DNA of 64,000 bases from Gammaproteobacteria bacterium (GTDB taxonomy: Bacteria; Pseudomonadota; Gammaproteobacteria; GRL18). The translations under genes and the position numbers were made by a program. The notes under the pieces were generated by a model. The model had not been told where the DNA came from, did not search any database, and worked only from the letters and a program-made list of their open reading frames with translations. Positions 26,124-34,205 of this stretch are shown piece by piece (within the stretch, counting starts at the first letter, position 1; every line of letters starts with the position of its first letter). The stretch lies in NCBI GenBank assembly GCA_015488755.1, contig WFNB01000104.1:124001-188000 (forward strand), written 5' to 3'.

Positions 26124-26932
26124 GGCTTGTATCCCTTTTTCTCTTCTCGATCGCGTCTCAAAAATGCCTGTACGTATGGATTAGAGTCATCTTTGAGCAT
26201 GGCCTTGGGATGACCTCTGGCAATAATCGTTTGCTGCTCATGATCTAAAAAAATCGCATCATTAGCAATGCTAAAAATACTGTCCAGTTCATGAGTCACA
26301 ACCACCATAGTGATCCCCATACTATCACGTAACTCAAGTAATAATTCATCTAATAGCTTTGAACTGATGGGATCTAAGCCTGCTGATGGTTCATCAAAAA
26401 ATAAAATGGGGGGATCCATTGCCATCGCTCTGGCAATGGCGACCCGTTTTTGCATGCCACCACTAATTTCTGAGGGGTAGTAATGTTCAAAGCCTTTTAA
26501 ACCAACCAATGCCAATTTATAGGTGGCAATTTTACGAATTCTTGAAGCGCTGTATTGTGTCATTTGCGCCAACCGCATAGAAACATTTTCAAGCAACGTC
26601 ATCGAGCTGAACAAAGCACCATTTTGAAACATAACACCGTACTGTGTCATCATCCGTTGTTGTTCTGCTTTAGTCGCCTGCCAATAGCCGAGGCGACCAC
26701 TTTGACAACTATAATAGACATCACCAGCAACCGGTCGATCCAAGCCGGTCATCGCTCTCATTAAGGTACTCTTACCACTGCCACTATTACCCATAATAAT
26801 AAAAATATCATTACGTTTGACTGTGAAATTCAAATCCTGTTGAATGACTTGTTCATCATACGCCATGGTCAAATTTTCAACAATAATGGCTTCTTCGCTT
26901 AGGCATTGTTCTGTTAAAGATTCACCCGTCAT
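26120..26932 (-). CDS. MCE-system ABC transporter ATP-binding protein (MlaF-like)
   Basis: 270-aa ATPase of the Mla/MCE type that powers lipid movement by the neighbouring permease. Walker A GNSGSGKST is at about 48-56, the ABC signature SGGMQKR near 158-164 and Walker B PPILFFDEPSAGLDP near 174-188. MQKRVAIARAMA is typical of MlaF. It lies between the permease gene (2 bp gap) and the MCE gene (4 bp overlap), a tight operon. It is a second copy of this function besides the canonical mlaF at 52.4-53.2 kb. Confidence 0.92.
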   Translation of the reverse strand: MTGESLTEQCLSEEAIIVENLTMAYDEQVIQQDLNFTVKRNDIFIIMGNSGSGKSTLMRAMTGLDRPVAGDVYYSCQSGRLGYWQATKAEQQRMMTQYGVMFQNGALFSSMTLLENVSMRLAQMTQYSASRIRKIATYKLALVGLKGFEHYYPSEISGGMQKRVAIARAMAMDPPILFFDEPSAGLDPISSKLLDELLLELRDSMGITMVVVTHELDSIFSIANDAIFLDHEQQTIIARGHPKAMLKDDSNPYVQAFLRRDREEKKGYKP

Positions 26933-26934
26933 TT

Positions 26935-28065
26935 TTATATACCTAAAGCACCATAGATGACTGTTAAAATAGCGGCACTAACAAAAATAATGACGGTTGA
27001 TGTCACTACAGCTGAGGTTGTTGAAGAACCAACGGCTTCGGCTGTTTTACCGCAACTCATGCCCTTTTGACAGCCCACAACCGCAACAATGCCACCAAAT
27101 ACCACAGACATCAATATGCCGGCACCAACATCATTAAGAGTAACGGATTTAATCACCACACTGAGATATTGTTCTAGGGTAATATTAAGCATACCATAGG
27201 CCACCAATGCACCACCAAAAACCCCCATGAAATTGGCATAAATCGCCAATAAGGGCATCATCAGCATCATACCAATCATACGCGGCAACACCAGAAATTC
27301 CATAGGCGAGATCCCCATACTTCTTAGGGCATCAATTTCTTCATTGACTTTCATGGTACCTAATTGAGCTGCAAACGCAGCACCCGAACGCCCAGCCATA
27401 ATGATTGCCGTAATAATAGCGGCAATTTCACGAGTCATGGCGACCCCCACCATATCGCCAATAAAAATTTCAGCACCAAATTTTTCTAATTGCATAGCAC
27501 CAATATAACCCAATATCGCACCGACTAAAAAGTTCAGCAAACTGACAATAGGCATTGCCTCAGCCCCCGTTTGCTGTATCACAAGCCAAGTATCCGATGA
27601 GCGATAGACCGACTGACCTTTAAGCATACGAAAAAAAGCCGCCGCAGCATTACTAATAAAAGCAATCACATCACCGACATCTTTAATTGCGGTGATTACA
27701 TTGCTACCAACGTTATGTAAAAATGAGGTGTTTTTGACAATATGATCATCCACATTGCGTTTAGGCACTTTTGATGATAAGGCAATTAAGCGGATCATTT
27801 CATCTGGTAATTGACTGCTATCCAAGGATACCTGAAATTGCACGCACAGCTTTTTAAGAGCTAAGATTGAGGTTAATAAAGCAGAATTCCATTGGGTAAC
27901 CTGATCCATCTCAATAGTGACTTGCTTGATATCGGAATTTTGCTTGAATTGTCGCTCTAATTCGTCATCAAAATCATCGGGATATTCACTGTCGAGGATC
28001 CAGTCACCACGTAGTTGAATAGCTAATGTTGAATGAGTATAGTTTATTTGATAATCAGGGCTCAT
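26935..28065 (-). CDS. MlaE-type permease fused to N-terminal STAS domain
   Basis: 376-aa inner-membrane permease of an MCE lipid-transport system. Residues ~1-105 form a STAS-like domain (QINYTHSTLAIQLRGDWIL, then QVTIEMDQVTQWNSALLTSI), equivalent to a fused MlaB. The remainder is the MlaE permease, with IVSLLNFLVGAILGYIGAMQ, GRSGAAFAAQLGTMKVNEEI and IDALRSMGISPMEFLVLPR typical of the family. Known fused members combine regulation and transport in one chain. First gene of the permease-ATPase-MCE-lipoprotein operon; distinct from the unfused mlaE at 51.6 kb. Confidence 0.92.
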   Translation of the reverse strand: MSPDYQINYTHSTLAIQLRGDWILDSEYPDDFDDELERQFKQNSDIKQVTIEMDQVTQWNSALLTSILALKKLCVQFQVSLDSSQLPDEMIRLIALSSKVPKRNVDDHIVKNTSFLHNVGSNVITAIKDVGDVIAFISNAAAAFFRMLKGQSVYRSSDTWLVIQQTGAEAMPIVSLLNFLVGAILGYIGAMQLEKFGAEIFIGDMVGVAMTREIAAIITAIIMAGRSGAAFAAQLGTMKVNEEIDALRSMGISPMEFLVLPRMIGMMLMMPLLAIYANFMGVFGGALVAYGMLNITLEQYLSVVIKSVTLNDVGAGILMSVVFGGIVAVVGCQKGMSCGKTAEAVGSSTTSAVVTSTVIIFVSAAILTVIYGALGI

Positions 28066-28158
28066 AATGCACTCGATTTAAGACTATCAGGAGTATAGCT
28101 GAGAACACCTTAAGTTACGAATTTTCACTTAATTCAGCCAACCTTGATGCTTATCTTC

Positions 28159-29481
28159 TTATTGAACAGCCGATTTCACACATACGGTAAATTTTAAATG
28201 ATAAAGCTGGTTATCTGCTCTCTCCCAGCCCGTTGTTTTAAAACCAATATTACCAAACTGCCCCTTACTGTTTTCTGGTGGGTCAGGTTTATCAATAGCA
28301 TCTTGAAGGTACAGCTGTGATTGAATGGGGAAATTTTCAGGCACATCAAGCATGACATGAAAGCGTCCCATACGACTTAACAAAGAGAATTCAGTGCCCA
28401 GTGTTTGGTTGAATTGCTTTTGGGCCTCCGAAGCGACACCATTTATTGTGATTTTTGGGTAGTTTTGACTGGCTTGCACAACAAGAGCATCATCTTGTAC
28501 AACAGGATTCCAGTCCATTGTGGTTAGGGTTTCTAAGTGGCTGAAAAATAATCCTACACTAAACGGTATGTCAACCATGGTGTCCATTACAAAGCCACTG
28601 GGCATCATAACATAGTCAATAAAAAGAGAAGGACTTTTTAATTTCCATAGAACTTTTATTTTATTTTCAGTGCGACGAATGATCCGTAAAGGGCCTTTTT
28701 TAAGCGCCACTAAAGAAGAGTAATAATCATTTTGATCACGTTCAAAGGCAAAGCCTAAGAAATTTCCCTTGTGACGAATTTTCATCGTGTCACTCAAATC
28801 GTTATCCCATTGTGATGAATGAGGCACACGCCAATGAAATTTATCAACTAAAAAAGGGAATGATTTTGAAAAGCCCAGTTTATAGTCAGCTCCAATAATA
28901 GTGTCATGCTCTACATCATAGTCAAGTAATGCCGGGAGTTCCGCTTTTGATATAGGATTGTTTAAACGAATATAAAGCCATTTTGACATCGCCTCATTAT
29001 TTAATAACTCCAGTTCAATAACACGAGATTCTTGCAACCAAGGTGAACCTTGTTCAATACGTTGTGCCAAATCTTTTTCTCTAAAAAGCAATTCATCTTG
29101 CTTATTGAACAGGTGCTTTGTATTCTGTATATCATGAGGCAAAGGTAAAATAAAGCGTCCTTTCTCATCCCGCTGATCAATTTGAAATCTTATTTTAGAT
29201 GGGCTGGAGGAAAGATGAGAGTCAGCCAATGCTTTCCTATAGGAAAACAATGATAAGCTCTCGATATCATGCCCTAGTAGCATGGGAAGTTGTTTACCTA
29301 AGAGCACCACAAGATCATTATCCTGAGCGCATAATGAGTGGATTTTAATCGTATGAGTTGCAATAATGGCTGCTTGAATACGTTCAACAGAGAAAAAAGT
29401 TAATAGTAATAGCAATAAAATGCTCACAAAAATGTGCTGTGTTTTTTGGTGATTATTTCTAACTACTTGATTTAATTCCAT
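28159..29481 (-). CDS. Exported protein of unknown function (440 aa)
   Basis: I do not recognise this family. A hydrophobic segment FVSILLLLLLTFFSV at about 18-32 ending near IQAA suggests a cleaved signal after a 17-residue polar start, so the protein is probably periplasmic. The mature part is beta-rich with many aromatic residues (for example FPFLVDKFHWRVPHSSQW and MKIRHKGNFLGFAFERDQ) and ends in a cysteine segment TVCVKSAVQ that could pair with SLCAQD near residue 50. It lies divergent from nhaA, 93 bp beyond the start of the MCE operon on the same strand. No catalytic motif is seen. Confidence 0.75.
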   Translation of the reverse strand: MELNQVVRNNHQKTQHIFVSILLLLLLTFFSVERIQAAIIATHTIKIHSLCAQDNDLVVLLGKQLPMLLGHDIESLSLFSYRKALADSHLSSSPSKIRFQIDQRDEKGRFILPLPHDIQNTKHLFNKQDELLFREKDLAQRIEQGSPWLQESRVIELELLNNEAMSKWLYIRLNNPISKAELPALLDYDVEHDTIIGADYKLGFSKSFPFLVDKFHWRVPHSSQWDNDLSDTMKIRHKGNFLGFAFERDQNDYYSSLVALKKGPLRIIRRTENKIKVLWKLKSPSLFIDYVMMPSGFVMDTMVDIPFSVGLFFSHLETLTTMDWNPVVQDDALVVQASQNYPKITINGVASEAQKQFNQTLGTEFSLLSRMGRFHVMLDVPENFPIQSQLYLQDAIDKPDPPENSKGQFGNIGFKTTGWERADNQLYHLKFTVCVKSAVQ

Positions 29482-29542
29482 AACACCCCACCTCTTTACA
29501 TGTATCCCTAATCAATCCCACAAATTTTAGCAGCCCCTAATT

Positions 29543-30907
29543 ATGAAAAAAAATCACACTAATTTCCAACCTTGGGAAAAATCATTTGACAAGATACTGA
29601 CACCTTTTGAAGAATTTATCCATCAGGAAACGGCTTCTGGGCTTATTTTAATGGTCAGTGCCATTTTAGCCATGTTTTTTGCTAATAGCTTTTTGCTACC
29701 ATATTATGAACATATTTTACATACTGAAATTGCTATTTCAATTGCCGGATTCGGGGAGCTAAAGCATTCGCTACACCATTGGATCAATGATGGTTTAATG
29801 GCTTTTTTCTTCTTTATTGTCGGCTTAGAAATAAAACGTGAGGTTATTGTCGGTGAACTGTCTGATCCTAAAGCGGCAATGATGCCTATTATTGCTGCCA
29901 TTGGTGGTATGTTGGTACCCGCTGTTTTATTTTACTTTATTAATAGTGGTACACAGGCAGCCAATGGTTGGGGGGTTCCTATGGCGACTGATATTGCCTT
30001 TGCAGTGGGCGTATTGGTATTATTAGGTTCCCGCATACCCAAAACAGTACTCACATTTTTAGTCGGTTTAGCCATTGTTGATGATCTAGGTGCCGTAGTC
30101 GTTATTGCTTTATTTTATACCGAACAAATATTTATTAACTGGCTTATTGTTGTTGCCTGCACGTTGCTTATTTTAATTGTCTTTAACCGCATGGGTATCC
30201 GCAAACCACTACCCTATTTTATTGTGGGTCTAATTATGTGGCTAGCCATGTTAGAATCTGGTATTCATGCAACCCTAGCAGGTGTGTTAGTTGCTCTAAC
30301 CATTCCAGTAAAACCCAAGTTTAACCATACTTTGTTTGTGGATAATATGAGCGATATTTTAGACCACTTAAAAGCCACACAAAAGAAAAATACTGACGAT
30401 AAAAACACCTGCATTATTCATGATAGTAAGTCACGAGCATTATTACAGACCTTAGAAAATGGCATTCATTCTGTTGAGTCTCCCCTACAGCGTCTGGAAC
30501 ACAGTATGCACACCCCAGTTGCCTTTATCATTATCCCACTTTTTGCTTTGGCTAATGCGGGCATTCCTGTGGAACTCGGTAGTTTGGGACAAACACTTTC
30601 ACACCCTGTTGCAATGGGTGTCATGGCTGGCTTGATATTAGGTAAATTGGCCGGTGTTGCCGGTATCACTTGGCTGGCAATAAAATTAGGTATTGGGAAA
30701 TTACCTGAAGGCATGACAGGCCATCACTTAATTGGTGTTGGCTTATTGGCAGGTATTGGTTTTACTATGTCTATTTTTATTGCTGAATTAGGCTTTGCTA
30801 ATAATGCAGAACATCTATTGATGGCAAAAACAGGGGTATTATTCGCCTCTATTGTTGCAGGAACAGGTGGTTATTTTTGGTTACGACTAACATCTAAAAC
30901 AGTATAA
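29543..30907 (+). CDS. nhaA: Na+/H+ antiporter NhaA
   Basis: Inner-membrane electrogenic antiporter that expels Na+ in exchange for protons, important for pH and salt balance. The protein is 454 aa with about 12 helices. Diagnostic segments are NDGLMAFFFFIVGLEIKREV, PMATDIAFAVGVL (the Asp133 region of E. coli) and VGLAIVDDLGAVVVIALFYT, which carries the paired catalytic aspartates. It is longer than E. coli NhaA (388 aa), partly from a hydrophilic loop of about 60 residues after helix 8 (KPKFNHTLFVDN to VESPLQRLEH). It ends at a strong bidirectional hairpin shared with the TonB receptor gene. Confidence 0.95.
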   Translation: MKKNHTNFQPWEKSFDKILTPFEEFIHQETASGLILMVSAILAMFFANSFLLPYYEHILHTEIAISIAGFGELKHSLHHWINDGLMAFFFFIVGLEIKREVIVGELSDPKAAMMPIIAAIGGMLVPAVLFYFINSGTQAANGWGVPMATDIAFAVGVLVLLGSRIPKTVLTFLVGLAIVDDLGAVVVIALFYTEQIFINWLIVVACTLLILIVFNRMGIRKPLPYFIVGLIMWLAMLESGIHATLAGVLVALTIPVKPKFNHTLFVDNMSDILDHLKATQKKNTDDKNTCIIHDSKSRALLQTLENGIHSVESPLQRLEHSMHTPVAFIIIPLFALANAGIPVELGSLGQTLSHPVAMGVMAGLILGKLAGVAGITWLAIKLGIGKLPEGMTGHHLIGVGLLAGIGFTMSIFIAELGFANNAEHLLMAKTGVLFASIVAGTGGYFWLRLTSKTV

Positions 30908-30925
30908 ATCACTAAGCCATTACAT

Positions 30926-30965
30926 AAAAAAACAGGATACCTTATGCTAATAAGGTATCCTGTTT
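30926..30965. terminator. Bidirectional terminator between nhaA and the TonB receptor
   Basis: AACAGGATACCTTA at 30931-30944 and its exact complement at 30951-30964 form a perfect 14-bp stem with a 6-base loop. An A run on the left serves the minus strand and a short T run on the right serves the plus strand. It separates two convergent genes. Confidence 0.85.
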
Positions 30966-31004
30966 CCACTCAAAGAGTTTCTTTACCAGAGTACGATCGC
31001 ACGT

Positions 31005-33275
31005 TTAAAACGCATAGTTTAGTCCCGCATACACTGAGCGCCCCATACCGGGAACAGAAAGTCCCCATGGCACACTGGCTGGTTTGCCATCAGTCATTGT
31101 TTGCCCTTCACCAAAGTATGCACCGCCTAAAGGATGATTGTAGAATCTATCAAAGACATTCTCGATGCCCACATCAATACGCAATTTTTTCCATGTATAA
31201 CTGCTACGTAAGTTAAATAGACCGTAGCCACTGGTTGCTAGCTCATTTCTGGTTTTTGAAACCTTATCTTTTTTGCTCACCAATTCAATTTCAGCGGTAT
31301 TTGTCCACTGTCCCCAATTTTGTATCACCGCCAGCTTGGCATTTAAGGGCATCATATTATACAAGTTATCATGGGTATCCTGATTCTTACCCCGAACATA
31401 GCTTAACATGCCCGTCGCGGTAAAATTACCATAGACAGAGTGTTCTGCTAGAGGAAAAAAACCTGAAACATCCACACCATAGAGTTTGGCTGACTCATTG
31501 ACAAATTGCAGATACACAAAGCGTTCTGTAGCAGTTTGATTCGCCGCAGTACAGGCACTATAAGATGCATTGGCACTACAACGGGCTGCATCAATATAAT
31601 CACTGATATAGGTATAGTAAGGTGTTATTTTTAGCCCCCATTGACTCTGTGTAACATCATGAATATCAATGGTGGCACTAATGGTATGAGAAGTTTCGGG
31701 CTCTAAATTAAGGTTACCTACATAACCATTACCATCACCGGCCATATTCACCATACGCATTACCATACCACCGGTAGACCATGCATAGCGCTCATAAAGA
31801 TTAGGGGATCGTGTTTTTTGAGCATAGCCAAACTCAAAGGTTTTACTTTCATCCCAATTTAAACGTGCTAAGGCCGTTAAATCAATATTGTGATCGGTTT
31901 TACTGCGATCAGCAACATTAAAGGCGGCAGCTTCTGAGGCATATTGAGCATTGTAGCCTTGAACCTCATCGGCATTCATATTCACCGTTTCACCTCGAAT
32001 ACCTAACACGGTTTGCCATTGCGGATTCCATTCAGCTTCCCATTCTGCAAATAAAGCCGTTCTATCACGTTCACCATCATTAATATTAACAAAAGTATTT
32101 GGCCACATTGCTCGTCCCGAAGGCTCCCACCAGTCATTTAAGGTATAGTTTTGCAGTTCTGCTCCCACTCGGAGTAAGTCCCGTGATGATAAAAAAACAT
32201 CAGCCTTAATCGTCGCTCCTGTATTGTTGCCTTTGGTATTCATAGGCATACCGGCAGCACAGCCCATCATTCCACCACTGGGTACACAGGGCATTCCCAT
32301 TATATACCAATATTGTTTGTCATCACCAAATTGCATTGTATGACGAGTATTTTCTTTATAGAGTCGAGCATCCAAATTACCCCAATCATACTCACCATTA
32401 TAGCTGAGGTTATATTGCTCACTATCATTACCCGTCATATCCATACGTTGATTAACCCAATTTTGATAGGGTATATCCTGCTCACCATATTTGAATTCAA
32501 AGGTATGATTATCCTGTTTTAAAGCCATAGAAATGGATTGATTGGTGGATTTATAGCTGCTTGAGCCCACTTCATCCCGATCTACGTGATCGGCTCCTGC
32601 CGTTGTCATACCAACTGCTTTAAAATTATCACCCGCCGTATAATTATCTGATTTGGATGTTGTACCTTGATAGTTAAGACTGAATATTTCACCTGCAACT
32701 GTGGCAGAAATATTAGCTCCATGTGCATTGCCATTACTGCGAAAAAAAGTTCCTATTTCACCTTTGGTCAGTAAGCCTACACCTTCTTGGGAAAATTCAG
32801 GTGCCTTAGAATTCACTAAAATTGTACCTCCGATACTATCTCCACCCACACTTACCGGTGAAATACCCGCAAAGATTTTGGCACTGCCTACATTGTTGGG
32901 GTCAATATAAGAAAGCGCTGGGTTCATATGATTTGCACATGCTGAAATCAAATCCATACCATCCACTTTAATGCGTAAGCGATCATCCGCCAAACCACGC
33001 ATAACAGGCAAACCAGATACACCACCCGATTGTTGTATGGACACACCTGGAATATTTTTTAATAGTGAACTGGTATCACTGGTAGAGGGTGACATAGACT
33101 TTAAATCCTCTACACTCAGAATGGGAGTACTTAATGTCTGCTCAATAGGACTTGCAGAAACACTGATATCTGAGAGCGATGTCTCCTCAGCAAACGCAGT
33201 GCTATGACACATAGTAGCAATAACGATAGTGAGGGCGGCAGATGCTTGATCCGCCTTTGGAAATGGAACGTGCAT
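31005..33275 (-). CDS. TonB-dependent receptor, copper receptor OprC-like
   Basis: 756-aa outer-membrane receptor. A signal peptide ends near AFAEE (about 30). The plug domain carries LLKNIPGVSIQQSGG and VMRGLADDRLRIKVDGM, then SACANHMNPALSYIDP, which parallels the Cys-x3-Met copper site of OprC-type receptors. Barrel loops are unusually rich in Met and Cys (MGMPCVPSGGMMGCAAGMPM; MVMRMVNM), as expected for copper binding. The C-terminal strand ends in YAGLNYAF. Copper uptake is inferred by family; another metal complex is possible. A Fnr-like site and a terminator lie upstream. Confidence 0.85.
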   Translation of the reverse strand: MHVPFPKADQASAALTIVIATMCHSTAFAEETSLSDISVSASPIEQTLSTPILSVEDLKSMSPSTSDTSSLLKNIPGVSIQQSGGVSGLPVMRGLADDRLRIKVDGMDLISACANHMNPALSYIDPNNVGSAKIFAGISPVSVGGDSIGGTILVNSKAPEFSQEGVGLLTKGEIGTFFRSNGNAHGANISATVAGEIFSLNYQGTTSKSDNYTAGDNFKAVGMTTAGADHVDRDEVGSSSYKSTNQSISMALKQDNHTFEFKYGEQDIPYQNWVNQRMDMTGNDSEQYNLSYNGEYDWGNLDARLYKENTRHTMQFGDDKQYWYIMGMPCVPSGGMMGCAAGMPMNTKGNNTGATIKADVFLSSRDLLRVGAELQNYTLNDWWEPSGRAMWPNTFVNINDGERDRTALFAEWEAEWNPQWQTVLGIRGETVNMNADEVQGYNAQYASEAAAFNVADRSKTDHNIDLTALARLNWDESKTFEFGYAQKTRSPNLYERYAWSTGGMVMRMVNMAGDGNGYVGNLNLEPETSHTISATIDIHDVTQSQWGLKITPYYTYISDYIDAARCSANASYSACTAANQTATERFVYLQFVNESAKLYGVDVSGFFPLAEHSVYGNFTATGMLSYVRGKNQDTHDNLYNMMPLNAKLAVIQNWGQWTNTAEIELVSKKDKVSKTRNELATSGYGLFNLRSSYTWKKLRIDVGIENVFDRFYNHPLGGAYFGEGQTMTDGKPASVPWGLSVPGMGRSVYAGLNYAF

Positions 33276-33480
33276 TATAAAAATTCCTTTGCTTTAGGGA
33301 TTACTTCAAGGGTAAACCCTAGCTACAGCAAAATTTAAGCCATAGGAATTTTTTTCTTTGTTAATTAATTAGTTAATTTATTTTTTACCAAAATCAAACC
33401 ATATATTCTGGTACTATGCACTCTCTATTTGGGGGATATAACACAGCAATTGAGTGATATAACACAGATTTAAAATTGCA

Positions 33481-33494
33481 TTGAGTCACATCAA
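33481..33494. promoter_or_regulatory. Candidate Fnr/Crp-family box upstream of the TonB receptor
   Basis: TTGAGTCACATCAA matches the FNR consensus TTGAT-N4-ATCAA at 9 of 10 positions. It lies about 205 bp upstream of the receptor start, far for direct activation unless the leader is long. No start site could be located. Confidence 0.4.
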
Positions 33495-33506
33495 TAAAAA
33501 GTAGGC

Positions 33507-33540
33507 AAAAAAAAGGGCTAAGACCTGCTTACCCCTTTTT
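33507..33540 (-). terminator. Terminator hairpin downstream of grxD
   Basis: The stem pairs GGG-C-TAAG with CTTA-C-CCC across a short loop, flanked by A and T runs on both sides, so it can end transcripts in either direction. It lies beyond the palindromic element that follows grxD and before the TonB receptor promoter. Confidence 0.7.
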
Positions 33541-33551
33541 ATTCTAAAAAA

Positions 33552-33730
33552 TTTGTAACTTAGAAGCATATTATATGCCTCGAACAGAGTATCCAGCGTG
33601 CAAGTCGGTGTTTCAGGGGGTTATGAAAACATGGATGTTTTCATTAAAGCGTTACATGGATGTACTTGAGCGTCCCCTGAAATGCAGACTTGTAGGCTGG
33701 ATACGGTCAGTATTACTGAACAGTTACAAA
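33552..33730. repeat. Palindromic MITE-like element
   Basis: Outer ends TTTGTAACT (33552-33560) and AGTTACAAA (33722-33730) are exact inverses. Inside them, arms of about 31 bp beginning TATCCAGC at 33590 and ending GCTGGATA near 33704 pair with few mismatches and include TTTCAGGGG/CCCCTGAAA. A small hairpin ATGAAAAC/GTTTTCAT is at the centre. No coding capacity. Confidence 0.7.
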
Positions 33731-33751
33731 AATTTTTTAAATTAAACCGAC

Positions 33752-34072
33752 TTAGCCTTTTGCAACAGCCTCTTCGCAAACAGTTTTTAATTGACCATTT
33801 TGAAACATTTCTATAATAATATCACCACCACCTGTTAATTCATGGTTAATGTATATTTGTGGAAAAGTCGGCCAATCCGCATAGCGTGGTAGGTTTTCAA
33901 AAATTTCTGGGTCAGTCAAGACATTGACATAAGAAAATTCAACACCTGTGTTTATTAACGCTTCTGCTGCACGAGCAGAAAAACCACACGAAGGCATTTG
34001 GGGTGTACCCTTCATAAAAATAACAATAGGATTACTTTTTACTGCTTCATCAATACGTTGCATAACGTCCAT
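33752..34072 (-). CDS. grxD: Monothiol glutaredoxin GrxD (Grx4)
   Basis: 106-aa CGFS-type glutaredoxin that carries and delivers [2Fe-2S] clusters with glutathione and BolA-family partners. The active site is in KGTPQMPSCGFSARA with CGFS at about 29-32. WPTFPQIYINHELTGGGDI supplies the glutathione-binding TVP-like segment and GG. A BolA-family gene (ibaG, 50.4 kb) is also in the window, and Grx4-BolA partnership is established in E. coli. Transcribed alone, with a hairpin terminator beyond a palindromic repeat. Confidence 0.96.
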   Translation of the reverse strand: MDVMQRIDEAVKSNPIVIFMKGTPQMPSCGFSARAAEALINTGVEFSYVNVLTDPEIFENLPRYADWPTFPQIYINHELTGGGDIIIEMFQNGQLKTVCEEAVAKG

Positions 34073-34205
34073 AACATTGACCCTTAAGTGAGATAAATTA
34101 AAGTTATAATAGATAATTTATATAGTTGACTGATTTAATAAGTTAAGTCTAATATAGGGGTAGGAAATAATAATTTCAAGCTTAAGCTCTTCACAAGGAT
34201 AAAAA

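Larger units (their letters stand above)
33276..33751. other. Gene-free 476-bp stretch between TonB receptor and grxD
   Basis: No coding frame is supported. Going from the TonB receptor start, it holds an AT-rich promoter zone, a Fnr-like box (33481-33494), a terminator hairpin for grxD (33507-33540) and a palindromic element (33552-33730). Confidence 0.65.
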
